A stretch of 64,000 nucleotides of DNA from Lagopus muta (taxonomy: Eukaryota; Chordata; Aves; Galliformes; Phasianidae). This document shows positions 1 through 12,159 of this stretch, piece after piece. The stretch lies in NCBI RefSeq assembly GCF_023343835.1, contig NC_064439.1:40541508-40605507 (forward strand). The letters are read 5' to 3'. Numbering within the stretch: the stretch's first letter is position 1; each line of letters starts with the position of its first letter. A model generated the notes under the pieces. That model ran no database searches. It had not been told where the DNA came from and saw nothing but the letters and a program-made list of their open reading frames with translations. Made by a program: the position numbers and the translations under genes.

Positions 1-160
1 AGATAGGAATTCTGCTTTTCTCCATGAAAACAAAAGCATGCAAGGGGACCTGGAAAGGCTGGCAGTGGCAGTAGCTCCAGAAGGGATTGGTCTCGTGCAT
101 AAATGAACTGAGGACTCTGTCCCCTATGACAGAAACCTTCATAGACCAAAAATTGTGCCC

Positions 161-495
161 AGAATCATAGAGTTGTAGGGGTTAGAAGGGACCTCTGGAG
201 ATCACAAACCTCTTGCTGAAGCAATTTCCATATAGAAGATCACACAGGAAGGTGTCCAGGTACGTCTTGAATATCTCCAGAGAAGGAGATTCTGCTACCT
301 CTCTGGACAGCCTGTTCCAGTGCTGCATCACACTCACAGTAAAGAAGTTCTTCCTCATATTCAGATGAAACTTCCTGTGTTGCAGTTTTTGCTTTTGCTT
401 GTTTCCCCTTGTCCTGTTAGTGGGGACCACCAAAGAGAGCCTGGTGCCATCCACTTGATTCCTGTACTGTAGGTATTTATAAATGATCACTTCAA
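161..495 (-). mobile_element. CR1 LINE fragment (3' end), minus orientation
   Basis: It begins AGAATCATAGAG and continues GGGACCTCTGGAGATCA, then the stretch around CTCTGGACAGCCTGTTCCAG and AAGAAGTTCTTCCTCAT, all typical of the reverse complement of the avian CR1 3' region. It is 5'-truncated and non-coding. Confidence 0.85.
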
Positions 496-2742
496 ATATT
501 ACTTCCTGCAGCTCTGTACAGGACAGAAAGCTGTGGCAGACAGCTCACATATGCTGAGCATCCATGAAACAAACTGCAGGCAGAGAAGTTACAACTCAGA
601 AATTTCTGTGCGTCCAACCACGCAGCCTCCCCAGCCATGGCAATATGGATAGCCTGCATTTGCAGTGCTAACCACAGGATTCAGCCACCTCTGCCACGGC
701 GTGATGGAGCTAAGGCTGCTTTAAATGACCCAATTTTCAGACCGTGTGCATATCATACTGAAGTACAGTCTCAACTCCAGCCTTATGCATTGGTCACCCA
801 GCACCAGCTTTTGAGAAGCTTTGATTGGTTACAGAGCAGAAACCTACAGCTTGAATTCCATGGCCAAAACTGAAGGGGTAACTACTGTGCTTAAAGCAAG
901 TACTAAATCTCTTTGTTCAGTCCAATCCAGATAGGGACAAAAACAGTGATGTCTGCCTGTTCTGGCTTTTCCTGCAAACCACTCCTGGTCTTTCAGTCGC
1001 CCGTATTCCCTGTGGAACAAGAGTGGCACCTGGTGGTCAGATGCCCTTAGCACTCATCAAAAACTTTTTTTTTTTCTTTTCTTTTTCTTCCCAATTGAAT
1101 GCAGTGGAACGTCAGAGGAGCACTTTGTATAACGCAGTCCTGACTGGCCCGATCAGTGACAACTGCTACCTGCAATTATTCGTGTACCTCACTGTTTTCC
1201 AGCACAAGCAGCACCAACTGACATTCCCACAAAACACCAGCTCCACAGATGATCCTCCTTCCCTACATTGCAATTCTCCTGTGAGTCGTAAGGAAGGAAT
1301 GAGGACCTGCCCTGTCTTACTGAAAAGATTTTTCTTCCTGACTGCTTGGAAAAATAAAAATGAATCAGGGCTTCCTATGAGGGCAGAGATGAAATAAGCC
1401 TATTTCAAGCAGCTACCAAATGTGCATCCCTAGAGATGCTTAGGGCCACATGTGTCATGGAAGAAAATGCTGTTATTCTCCTGTTTATCAGCCATTCTAT
1501 GCCTCATTGGGATGGGACTTCTGTAAGTCCCTGCACTCTGCAAACCCTGTAAATAATAGATGTGATCTGGGTCTGAATTTATGCCACGAGTGCTCCTCAC
1601 ATCAATGACACTCATCTGGCAAGAAGTTCTGATGCAGAAGAGCTCTGTCTGAGGAACAAGCCCACACAAAGCACTGAATCTCAGACATCTGAGCTTGGAT
1701 TCATATCTTGCTGTCCAGTGATTATTTTATGGCTCATTACAAATCGGAGACTGAGAGGTTATCCCCTTAGATCCGCCTTCACCGGTTTGAGATCTATTTT
1801 TTGCCCAACTGCTCCTTTTCTACAACTCACACAAGATGGAGACATCGAGATTGGTAGATTCCTGCAGGTGTGGCAGGAATTGTCCAGAAGTGGCTGGGAT
1901 GAGCACCAAAGGATGTGTGCAACAGTGGCATAGTCACTGCACTTACACAGTAAAACAGACTGGAGCATCAAGGACTGTATGAAACAAAATCCAGCTCTCC
2001 ATAGCTGCTGTTCAGCAAAGAAATGATGAGAGCATGGATGAAGCCATTATACAGCAATTACCAAAACAAAGCTCTCAATGGCTGGTTTTCCTGTGTGCCA
2101 GGCTCATGGTCCTGGGTACCGTAACTGCACCTGAAATTCACCTGTTGGGCAACTTTCTGTGAGCCATCAATTTTAATGAAGATCTGCAGGTGCAGCCTGT
2201 GGATGGCTTCTCTGCCTTTTATGCCCAAGATATCACAAATGTGACAATTCATGACGTATCTGATAAAGAAAGCAAAGCAGTGTTAGCACCCTTCCCTCCA
2301 GAAGGCTTTTTCTCCTGTCCTGCTCAAAGGGATGCCTTCCACCAGGACATAACTGTCTTCATAGCTTAAGAAGCACCATGATACTGCTTTGTGGAAAGCA
2401 TGTGGCTACAAGACATGACCCCACAAAGGGGCTGGAGCCACACAATGTCTTCTGCAGGCTGAAGGTTAACAGCACAGAAGTGCTTACAGAGAGGAAAGCA
2501 CAAAAGAAGAAGTACAGAACTAGGTCATGTGAAAGCTGATGTAATTTTTGGCAAGATCTTTAAACCAGTTGCTGAAGTCACACACCTGCAAGTACCTGCA
2601 GTACTGAACGGAGCAGAATGTGTGCACAAGTCAAAATGACTAAAGTTAGCTGCATGCCATGACTGCACACACTGGGATCTGTTTGCAAAAGCTATCTCCC
2701 CCTTTTCACATCTCCAGATTTCAAGCACATTATCTTCTTAGC

Positions 2743-2759
2743 TTTTTTTTTTTTTTTTT
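2743..2759. repeat. Poly(T) tract
   Basis: An uninterrupted run of 17 T, flanked by AGC and AATAGC. No retrotransposed gene body is seen next to it. Confidence 0.85.
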
Positions 2760-4480
2760 AATAGCTCCCATATGTTTTGCCTCTACAAGAGTCTGAAGGA
2801 ACTCGAGAAACTCATCATGGTCTACATGCACAAACCCAGGTTCCAGGAGATGCACACCTTCCTCTTCCCTATATAGGAATAAACCTCACGGCCCTCCTTC
2901 TTTGCTTGCTCCCCACGCTGAATGGTGCAGACCTGCAGATACCTCAGAACCACACTGAGCGTGTAGCAGCCAGGGAGAGCTCTGCGCTGCCTCAGCATGG
3001 GCCCTGAGCTTGCTTTGGCACTGGCCACAGCCAAGACAAGGCAGGTGGAAGCATGCACAGACACAGGCACTGTAACAGTTCATTTCCACTAAATGATCAC
3101 ATGTGCTATTTGCAGAAACGTGAAAACAGAACTGCACAATGAATGACGGATACTCCCCCTGGTCAGAGCTGTCAGGAGCCCCAGGCTGCTCTATTGTGCA
3201 GGACAGGAGGCTGCGCTCGCACAGGATTTTATGGTCTCTATTTTATAGGGAAGGAACAAGCACAGCAACACCACAACATTTACAAAATGATTGTAAAATC
3301 ATTTGCATTCATTCGCATGAACATAAAATCTTGGCAGCCCCCCAGACCTTGCACATCATATCAAGAAGCTATCACAGCCATAATAACTGCCTTGCAGCAA
3401 ATAGGGACCATTTCACTGATATACTAATTGCAGAGCACATCCTGCCAGGGCTCCTGGGGGAGGAGGAGAGGAAAACTGTGGGGAGGACTGCACAAGTGGT
3501 TCATTTGCATTAGATGCCCTTATTATTCCTCCAAGTTCTTACTTTTTGAGTATTAATTAAGGCTCACGCTGTGACAGCCAGGAGGCAGGCAGGCACACTG
3601 AATGACTGCCACATATTTCAGCAGGTTTCACTTATCCCACTGCCTAACACTTTTTTCAGGTCCCTAAAATCCTAAGTAGGATATGAGGGGACTCAGGAGT
3701 AAATTCTGCTTAGGGATAAAAATCTGATGGGAATAAAATCCTACTTTTGTACAAATAACCCTCCTGATCTCCTCCATGGACAATGTAGAACACCAGTGGG
3801 CATCCAGAACTCTCCTCTGCACCCAATCCTTGGGAGCCTCCCAAATATGAGACATGCTCCTGACTGCTTGCTGTGTGCGGGGTTTGCTTTTACAGCAGGG
3901 GGAAACAGTGGCTTGGGGCAGCAGATAGATTAGCACAGGGCTTGTGTTAGTGTCTCTGACACTAATTTAACTTCAAAAAGCAGGGTCTTTTTTAACAGTC
4001 TGCCCTGCATCAAATCTTGGGTGAGCAGTAGCATAAAATCTGGTACTACCACCAAAACTCTGCAGGTTTCTGCTCAAATTACGAGGAGAGTTCCTTCCAC
4101 CCTTTTCTTTTTTTCTTTTTTTTTTACTCCCCAATGGGAAACACGCAGTTTTTTGTTGTGTTCACACTGCCATCATTGGATGTACAGCAGCAGGAAGGCT
4201 TGCAAATCTGTTCCTTCAGACCAAGTACCACCCTTTTCTCCTGCTCAGTCATATCCTGAGCTGTGCCACATCCTGGTGTCATGGAGAGAAGATACAGGGA
4301 ATTCAGGGGCTAATTCCTAATTAGCACAGTCCTTTGTGTGTTTTGACCAGTCTGGAAAACCTGCTGTGCTGTCAGTGAGATTCACAGTTAACACTCCCTC
4401 TTTAAATTATATTTTGCAGCCATAGTGACACCATTGCCTGTGGGCTTAAGTGCACAGCTGGGCTCTACCAATTATATTTT

Positions 4481-4995
4481 CATAGAATCACAGAATGGTT
4501 TGGGCTGGAAGGGACCTGAAAGCCCACCCAGGCCCATGGGCAGGGCTGCCACCCAACAGCTCAGCTGCCCAGGGCCCCATCCAACCCTGCCTTGAGTGCC
4601 TCCAGGGACGGAGCACCACAGCCTCTCTGGGCAGCTGTGCCAGGGCCTCACTGCCCTCTGAGTGAAGAATCTCTTAACATCTAACCTAAATTTCCTGTGT
4701 TGGGAAACTTAGCTTGTCCCATCACTGCCTGCCTGTGTAAAAAGTCACTCTCTCTTGCTTATAAGCTCCCTTCAAGTACTGAAGGCCGCAGTGGAGTTTC
4801 CTCACAGCCCTCTCTTCCCCAGACTGCACAACCCCCGCTCCCTCAGCCTTTCTTCACAAGAGAGGTGCTCCAGCCCTCTCATCATCTTTGCTGCCCTCCT
4901 CTGGACACGCTCCAACAGCTCTGCATCCTTCTTGTGCCGAGGCCCCAGACCTGGACGCAGTGCTCCAGATCGCAGTGCCCCACGCAGGGCAGAGC
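4481..4995 (-). mobile_element. CR1 LINE fragment beside the GGCT promoter, minus orientation
   Basis: It starts CATAGAATCACAGAATGG and carries the usual CR1 blocks GGCAGGGCTGCCACCCA and CTCTGGGCAGCTGTGCCAGG. On the minus strand it still reads [19 protein letters not shown], the C-terminal part of the CR1 ORF2 protein. The upstream part of the element is missing. Its right end lies within about 50-100 bp of the GGCT CpG island core. Confidence 0.9.
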
Positions 4996-5215
4996 GCAAT
5001 CGCACCCTCCCCTGCCGGCCACCCCGTGCACACGCAGCCCAGCTCACCGTCGGCCTTCCGGACCGCCGGCACGTCACTACCTCTCGGCGCGAAGCACGGC
5101 GGCGCGCGGGCTGCCAGCCAATGGCGGGCGGCGCTGAGAGGAGGTCCCGCCCAGGCAGCCGGCGCGGGGCGGGCGCCGCAGGGGGGGCGCGTGGGGCCGG
5201 GCCGAGAGCGGGGCG
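4960..5215 (+). promoter_or_regulatory. GGCT: CpG-island promoter of GGCT
   Basis: A CpG-dense, GC-rich stretch lies directly upstream of the GGCT start codon and continues into exon 1 and early intron 1 (to about 5420). Recognisable elements are a CCAAT box (AGCCAATGG, 5116-5124), GC boxes near 5143-5150 and 5165-5174, and a CRE-like half site CGTCA near 5072. No TATA box is evident, as expected for a housekeeping gene. The exact transcription start cannot be read from sequence. Confidence 0.75.
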
Positions 5216-5329
5216 ATGGAGGCGGGCGGGGATCGCGTGCTGTACTTCGCTTACGGCAGCAATCTGCTGCGGGAGCGGCTGCTGCTGCGCAACCCTTCGG
5301 CGGCGCTCTGCGCCCGGGGCCGCCTGCAG
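5216..5329 (+). CDS. GGCT: GGCT coding exon 1 (residues 1-38)
   Basis: This exon carries the start codon and the substrate-loop motif YGSNL. It ends in CTGCAG followed by donor GTGTGT at 5330, in phase 0. The same frame stays open past the donor to 5677, but that extension is intron: the next family residues (DFKLTFG) lie at 6354. Confidence 0.95.
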
Positions 5330-8300
5330 GTGTGTGCGGGGCGGGCGGCGGGGGGAGCGGTTTGTGAGCGCGGAGCGGCTCTTCGGGAGCGCAACCCCGG
5401 GGCTGCCCTGCGAGCAGCAGCCGGCTTCAGCTGCGTGCTTCCCTGCCTGCGGGGCCTTGTCCAGGGTCCTTACAGCACAGCAGCGCTGATCAGAGCCCGG
5501 ATACGTACAAGTAAAGCTGGGCGGCTGCATAAGTTTTTTTTTTCGGTTGTGTTGCTGTTTCGAATTTTTTTTAATCTTTTTTTGTCTTTGCCACTTTGTT
5601 TTATTTTCTTATTGCTCAGGAAATCTTCCTTAAAGCTCTCTCCTTTCCTGCTAGGAAAGGGCTACAAGTTGGAATGAAACTCTGACCTCTGTGAGATCAG
5701 GTGTGAAATGACCCTGAGAAAATGCAAGAACAAGTTGTTCTATTTTGCCTCTATGGCAACATTCGGTATTAGCTGTAAGAAAAAAAGTACTTGGTTTCTG
5801 AAGCAATATTTTGACTTGCATGGGGTTGGAGACAGCTGGCATTTAAGATCCCTTCCAACCCAATCCATTCTGTGAGTAAAGCTCCGTCAAGGAGACATGT
5901 GTCTCGACATAAAAATACCCAGGAATGTTCCAAGTGAGTAACGAAACAGCATAAAACATGAGAAAATACACAAATGGTATCTTATGCCTGGGCACCTCTA
6001 TTACAGAATGAGGAAAAGGCCCAAAGCTCTGTGTCTTGGAAGCTTCATTATTACCTCTTTTCTCACAGCACTAGAAATGGTTGGTTAGTAGTTAGGTGTC
6101 TGCAAATGAGACTTCTGCCAGCAGTGTTTTCTGGCAGACCTCTCTCCCATTTGTCCCTTTTCCCCCTGCAGATATGGAAAAGGCTGATTTCTGCCCCTTT
6201 GAGATCCTGCCTTCGGGACTATCACTTCTTCCCACAGCTCCAGATGGCTTCTTGTAGGCTGTGCTTCAGCTGCCCCTTTTGCATCAAGAACAGATCACAG
6301 CCCCTATCTTAAGCAAAGTAGAAATTCATTGTCTGCATTGGTTTCATTTGCAGGATTTTAAGCTCACTTTTGGCCATCATCAAGGCAGGACAAGTTCTAT
6401 CTGGCATGGAGGTACAGCTACCATTGTTCAGAGCCCTGGAGACGAAGTGTGGGGAATAGTGTGGAAATTGAACGCTAGCAATATAAGTTCACTGGATAAG
6501 TAGGTGACTTAACTTCACTGTCTTCTATTACTTTAGAGAGCAATTCAAAAGTAATAGGTAACTTTCTGTGACAAGCAGTGTGGAAGCTTTTGCTGCGATC
6601 AAGAAGATGCTTTGGATTTTAATATGTGCATATCACTCCATTGTATGTGTTTATTTTTTGCATTGTATGCTTTTTAAGTATTTGAGATTAAAATAGCTTT
6701 GTTTTCAAGTAAAAACTACGTTAGGGATATTTTAGTAAAGTATGGATGTTGATTTGGAGCTGATACATTGGGCAGGTTACACTTCTTTTTTTAAAAACTC
6801 CTTTCCTCAGAATATTCTGTTCCATAAATGCCTCTAAACTTTGTCCTTAAGGAAGATCCAGGCAGGGAGCTGGGGCAGTATTGTTTCTTCCTTTAAAAGG
6901 GAGAGGTTCCCTGCACCATCACAGTGCATGGTGCATGGTGGAGGAGAATGTTCTGCCTGTATTCAGTAATTAAGACAGAGGCAGCCTGAGCAAGTTGTTC
7001 CCAACCTGTACTCAGGTTAGAGAGTCTGGAAGACCATCTGGGTAAACAGATGAAGGAGTAGCAAAACTCCCTGCAGGGCTCAAGGAAGGACTTCACTTCT
7101 GGTGCAAGAGGATCGTTTGTTCAAAGCAGTTCGTTACTGTCAAATAACTGTAGCAGTGGGCTAGTAAGGATAAAGAAGCAAGGCATATTAAGCTAGGTAA
7201 AAGCATTCGGCTAACATAGTTCTCCTGCTTCTGGCACTATGGCAACCTTCGTTATGACTGCACTGTGCTACATAGGTATGTTCTTATAATCTTGGCTATG
7301 AAATTTGAAGCTCCAACTTGCTTTTCATTGCCTACAGTGAAGCTGGAAGATAACAAACTATTGACTGATAATGAGAAGGGGCACAGTCAGCACTCTCATG
7401 TCCTGCTTGGGAGTGCTAGTCCCAGAGAAGGCATCTAGGTAGCATGCTCCTGGCTGGAGGGAGCTTCACATGTCCCTGCTTTCTTATCTACCTGGTTCCC
7501 CATCAGCTAGGGATGGGGAACCAAGCCCCTGCTGACCCATACTGAAATCTATTCTTTCCCCAAGTAAACTTCACCAAGTAAGGATCCTGCCTGGAAGTAC
7601 TTGCCAGGTTCTTCCCTTTAGAGGCAATATTTTATATTTTAACTTCAAAAAGTGTTGCTTACATGCCATGGAATTGCAGATTCCTGACTTTTTTTTAGAG
7701 AAGGAATATCCTTTAAATCTAGCTAAGATGCTAGAGACTTAAGTGCTATAACTTCACCAAAAAGGCATTAACTTTTTCCTAGCTACCTCACTGGTTCCAA
7801 GAATGTGAACTGGAAATGGATGGAAATAGGATGTATTCTTGCCTTTTGTAATGATAGTAGAACCATTGAATATCCCGAGTTGGAATAAACCCACAAGGAT
7901 CATCAAATCTAGCTTCTGGCTCCATATAGGACTACCAAAAAATTAAACCTGAAAGCATTGTCCTAACTCTTCTTGAACTCTGTATTCAGACATCAATTGG
8001 TAGCTAAATGCTAAAGGTTAAAATCAAAAGGTAGCTCTGGTTTTGTACTTGCTTTTAATTTCCTAAGGCAGCATGATTTTACTAGTTAGAAAAACTATAT
8101 ATATATATATATATATGTATATGTCCTGAATTAACTGTTTGTTACTGTACAAGTCTTGCACAAATTAAAGGTTGTCTTGGATTATTCACTTTGGAATGTT
8201 CATTGCAAGAGTTGTGCCAGTTTCTTCTTAATCAAATGTAACACAGTGGCAAGATACAACTTTGCAAATGTTTAATTATTTGTAATCCGATAATCTTGAT

Positions 8301-10570
8301 TGAGTTTCTCTTGTAGATTACCAGACTTGCACAGTAATGAAAGTAATTTGCACAAAAGTACTGTATTATGTTTTGCTTTATTTCTTTAAGTTAGATAACT
8401 GTGCAGATCAGTGTTCTGAATTATTATGCTAAAAGTATATGTTTAATTGCACTGTTTGAAAGATGTTACTCCACATTGATTATTAGGCATGAAAGGAATA
8501 TATGTTGTTTTTAGGCAAGAGGGAGTTGAAGATGGCATTTATGTCCCAATAGAAGTTAATGTCCATGCTGAAGAAGGAAAGGTTCTGACCTGTCGAAGCT
8601 ACCAGATGAAGGACTATGTTTGTGGTCCTCCCTCTCCCCAGTATAAAAAGGTGGGTATTGCATCTGGAGAGAGTGAACAGAACTATATAATGCAGCACTT
8701 GTGTCCTGTTTAATAAGTACTTTATTGACAGTGGATGAAAGGCATGAGTAATTCTAACGTTAAGGAACAACTTAATCCTTGTGCAATGTAATAGTGTAAT
8801 GGTGCTTGCAGAACATCATAAAGATGTACTAAATCAGTTTTATTGTCTGCTTTAGTTCTGCTTTGCATGAAGCCTCTATTTAACTCATGAATTAGTGATG
8901 ACTGACACATGGATTTCCGAAAGATGCCAGTTGTTTCCGATTTTCTGTTTGGAACTAAAAAATTAAAATATTCCACTTCAGTGGAGCATAGTTCTAGGAC
9001 AGAGGAAACTTCCATGGGGTGAACACAGTACCTGGCTTGTAGTCTAGCTATCTTCTAGTACATTAGTTCACCTGCCTCATTTTACCAGTTGTATCCTGAG
9101 TAGATCACAGGTTTCCACCACCACCATAGGGCACTGCGGGGTTCTCACTTGGTGGCTGGTGAGGCAAAAGTGTTTCAACACTGTTCTGGAACTCGCTGAG
9201 TGTAGAGAGACATGATTCAGTCACACAGCAGGCTTGACCTGCTTAGCTTGCGAGATCTGATGAGGACCTAGCCTCAAGTGGCACGACTGCATGTCTGGAA
9301 TTCTGCAGTTGTTAGCAACTGCAAATAGACACCACTGTAGCATTGTTCTTTTGTTTATGTTTTCTGTTTTTAACCAAAAGCAGAGAAACTGGGCTCAAGT
9401 CTGTTATAGCTCGCTTTCCTATCTGAACTAAGGAACTGACTCCCACAAATCATCTTCTGGGAGCACAGCAAAGACCTGCTTTGCTGCTGCAGGATTTCTT
9501 AAGAGAAAGCTTGCTTAGAAAGCAGGCTTTGTTATTTCACAAACTTCCCCCTTCCCCTCCTGCTTCCTGTCAAAACAGATCTTCAGGGCTTTTCAAGGAA
9601 TCGATTCATTGAGTCTGTTGCTGCACCTGAGCTCTCCCTAGTATGCTGTAAGAGCAGACTTCCAATTTTGGCAACTTTATCCAGTTAAATATTCCTTCCT
9701 GTTGTTATCAGGGTAGGTTGTTCTCTACCACCCCACCCCCCCCTCCTCCCACCTCAGCCAGATTTATTTGTTTAAACTAAAGTGACCAGGTAAGTAGGCT
9801 AGAAATTTATAAAGGTGACTGCATTTGCATCCATCTGTTGTTGTGTACTTCTTGTGGTAAATTAATCACTTTTAGGCACTTCATCCTTGGGTATCCTGGC
9901 TGTTCAATGCATGAATGAATATTTGCAATACTGTCAGTTTCTAAAGTCTGTGCATTTATCTCTTTCACTCCTATTTGACAGCTTGCTAGTGTGTCCTTCA
10001 AGCCTGGGCTCCTACATCCTTCTCTTTTCCTCTCATAGTCACCAAGTTTCTCTTGAACTAAAAGTTCAGGTTTTCTTTTTTTTTTTTTCTATTTTTTTAA
10101 AGTGTAGAAGGAAAGCTGCAGTAACAAACAAACTAAGGAATCTGTTTTCACTAAACCAAATATCAATTTCTGTTACTCCTGTAGCCTATCTAGGCATTCA
10201 CTGTTGTGCTTTGGATTTGATCTGAATAACTGAATGAAAAACTTAATTGTGGACTCTTGAGCATGTTGGTAGCATTTCAAAATCTTAGGTAGCTTTGGTA
10301 CTCCCTGGTTTTCTCATGTTGCTTTAAGTGGTTCTTTCTGTTTCAGCAAATGTTTGGAGGGATCTGTTTTTATTGACATTACTACTGAAGTCTTTTTTTT
10401 CCTTTCCTTTTAATCTGTAGGTTATCTGCATGGGTGCAAAACAGAATGGCTTGCCAATTGAGTATCAGAAGAAATTAGAAGCTATTGAAACTAATAACTA
10501 TGCAGGACCGGTGCCGATCCTAGAAGAAATTGAAGCTACTATTAAAGCAAACAAAGTAAATTTTGCATAG
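5216..10570 (+). CDS. GGCT: GGCT, gamma-glutamylcyclotransferase (complete, 4 coding exons)
   Basis: Joined coding exons 5216-5329, 6354-6499, 8515-8650 and 10421-10570 give 546 nt, or 181 residues plus a TAG stop. The cytosolic enzyme converts gamma-glutamyl amino acids to 5-oxoproline and free amino acid, a step in glutathione turnover. Visible family marks are the N-terminal glycine-rich substrate loop YGSNL (residues 13-17), QSPGDEVWG in the second exon, and the glutamate in QEGV (residue 89), which aligns with catalytic Glu98 of the human enzyme. All three introns are GT-AG and the frame closes exactly. The start is the ATG at 5216 in good Kozak context (G at -3 and +4) inside a CpG island. 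The protein is about nine residues shorter at the N terminus than the human one (188 residues in total), and its C-terminal tail differs. No breaks are seen. Identity is by recalled similarity to human GGCT. Confidence 0.97.
5840..5876 (+). mobile_element. Short CR1 3'-end remnant, plus orientation
   Basis: AAGATCCCTTCCAACCCAAT followed by CCATTCTGTGAG is the sense 3' tail of CR1. Only the tail is recognisable; it lies in GGCT intron 1. Confidence 0.6.
6354..6499 (+). CDS. GGCT: GGCT coding exon 2 (residues 39 to part of 87)
   Basis: The acceptor is TTTGCAG ending at 6353 and the donor is GTAGGT at 6500. The exon encodes [15 protein letters not shown] and the conserved GDEVWGIVW segment. It ends two bases into a lysine codon, which the first base of exon 3 completes. 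Confidence 0.95.
7862..8000 (-). mobile_element. CR1 LINE fragment, minus orientation
   Basis: TTGAATATCCCGAGTTGGAA, then CACAAGGATCATCAAATC and CTCTTCTTGAACTCTG, match a CR1 subfamily 3' end. It lies in GGCT intron 2 and is diverged. Confidence 0.75.
8095..8123. repeat. (TA)n microsatellite
   Basis: About 14 TA units with a GT interruption, in GGCT intron 2. Confidence 0.9.
8515..8650 (+). CDS. GGCT: GGCT coding exon 3 (rest of residue 87 to 132)
   Basis: The acceptor is TTTTTAG ending at 8514 and the donor is GTGGGT at 8651. The exon opens with a split lysine codon and then Gln-Glu, so the catalytic glutamate (residue 89) lies at its very start. It ends with the conserved PPSPQYKK, in phase 0. 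Confidence 0.95.
10421..10570 (+). CDS. GGCT: GGCT coding exon 4 (residues 133-181, stop)
   Basis: The acceptor is TAATCTGTAG ending at 10420. The exon encodes [15 protein letters not shown], close to the human ICMGAKENGLPLEY, and a lysine- and glutamate-rich tail ending KVNFA before TAG at 10568-10570. Confidence 0.95.
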   Translation, partial: VICMGAKQNGLPIEYQKKLEAIETNNYAGPVPILEEIEATIKANKVNFA

Positions 10571-12159
10571 AATAATTCTGTGCTTGCTTGGCCATTCACC
10601 TGGAGTTAGATCCTTCTCCTCACTGTGCTGACCAACGGTTTCTTTATTTATCAAGAGAAGAGGAGCTTGCTGTATATCTACAGTAAACTATTAGACATAA
10701 TTTGCAGTCTGGAGACACACTGACATTGACAACTTCTTCACTTTGAATTTATAGCTTAAGTACATGCAGATCGGTGAATTAGCTTTCTGTAATTCTTATG
10801 CAGCTCTGCACGCAAATTTGTGCTTTCTGTCCTCTTTACAGACCATTAAAAGAAAAGGCCCATTTTGCTAGCTATTTGCAGCTCAGTTACTCTCTGAGGA
10901 ATGAGGGCTGCAGGATCAGGCCCTTTGTTCACAAATGTATACACAATTGTCAAGATTTTCAAAGATTTGTTAGAGTCCAGTCTACTCTGCACTCTAAAGC
11001 CATACTGAACTTTTTTCTGTGTTCTCACAAAGGCTTAAGCCCAACCTATCTGAAACTGTGGTGTTACTGTTTCCATTTATATAATTAACAAAAGAGAAAT
11101 ATTTTTAACTATTTCCATGTTTTAAAGTGTTAACCTGAAAGGGGACTCAGGCTTGGAAATGGCATTCAGCAAAGGATCTTACTTGAAGTATAACTGCCTC
11201 CCCTTTTCTAATAATCAGCATAGCTGAATTACTTAGGTACAACCAACAGATTCTAAATAATCATTTTTGGATAATTCTGTGCTTTTTAACTACTTCTCTA
11301 ACTGTCTTGGTTTTTATCTAAGATTTGCTGATTTCACTGTACTTCAGACCAAATCTGTGAATTAATCCTAGTGCATCTGTGTCGTAGCATTGTGTATTAA
11401 ACCATAGGTGAACAGACGTTGCCTTTTTCTCACAGCACTGACAATCTCCTGCAAAACTGGTGGCACTTGTAAGGTTTACAGTACTTCTACAGTACTTTAC
11501 AGTCTATGGTACATGGCAGCCCCTTGTCTGAGGATGACAAAGGAAAACTGGCAACCTGTATGATGCAAAGCTACTGAACATCGGCTTCTCTTCTGTGCCA
11601 TAAGATATAATCAGTGTCACTGTGTGGCAGCTTAGATGGAAAAAATGAAAAAGTAGCAAATTTACCATGTCTTCTCTGTGTATTTTTTCACTCCTGTGGA
11701 CTTCTGCCAGGGATGCATGTAGTTGCTGTCCTGATGTCACGTACAACATGAGGGCTGTTCCTAAAGCTGGGCACCACAGATGCTGTAAAACATGGTACTT
11801 TTTTGTATTAGCATTGCCTGGTCTGAACTTGAGTACATAAAAATGCAGTTATCAAACCTCCCCGTGCCTGTGCAATGTGTTCTTTGGGAACTTATTTAAG
11901 CTATAAAGTGGGTGATGTGGAAGCATAACTGAAACTTTCTTTGGCTATTTGTACTTCTCATGGATGCAATTTGCAGTATAGAGGGCAAAAAACAAACGGC
12001 CCAGCACCTTAATACCACAATCGCTTGCCTTGCTTTACCTTTAACGGGCTCCTTGGGCATTTTTAAGTGAGTGTTTTAGCAAAAAAAGAAAAAAGGAAAA
12101 TAATCACCTGGCTGCCCCAGCGGAGGGAACTGATGGTGGGTGCTTGATGGCTCCTGCTG
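10571..12159. other. GGCT 3' UTR and GGCT-NOD1 intergenic spacer
   Basis: This AT-rich DNA between the GGCT stop codon and the NOD1 CpG island should contain the GGCT 3' UTR in its first few hundred bases. I see no coding exon, RNA gene or clear interspersed repeat in it. Confidence 0.6.
10845..10850 (+). terminator. GGCT: Candidate poly(A) signal of GGCT (ATTAAA)
   Basis: ATTAAA lies 275 nt downstream of the GGCT stop, a distance that suits a short 3' UTR. Another ATTAAA at 11396-11401, followed by a T-rich stretch, is an alternative. No canonical AATAAA was noticed between the stop and about 11400. Confidence 0.4.

Larger units (their letters stand above)
1..4480. other. Intergenic flank upstream of GGCT
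   Basis: No exon was recognised. Apart from the CR1 fragment at 161-495, there are T-rich runs at 1065-1090, 2743-2759 and 4100-4126. In mammals GARS1 lies on this side of GGCT on the opposite strand; none of its exons were recognised here. Confidence 0.6.

Noticed and set aside
4802-5530. Minus-strand open frame of 242 codons across the GGCT promoter
   Set aside because: It is a CR1 ORF2 remnant running by chance into a CpG-rich region that lacks stop codons; it is not a gene.
5216-5677. Open frame of 153 codons continuing past GGCT exon 1
   Set aside because: Only the first 38 codons are GGCT; the rest is intron beyond a good GT donor, with low-complexity phenylalanine- and leucine-rich translation from T-rich DNA.
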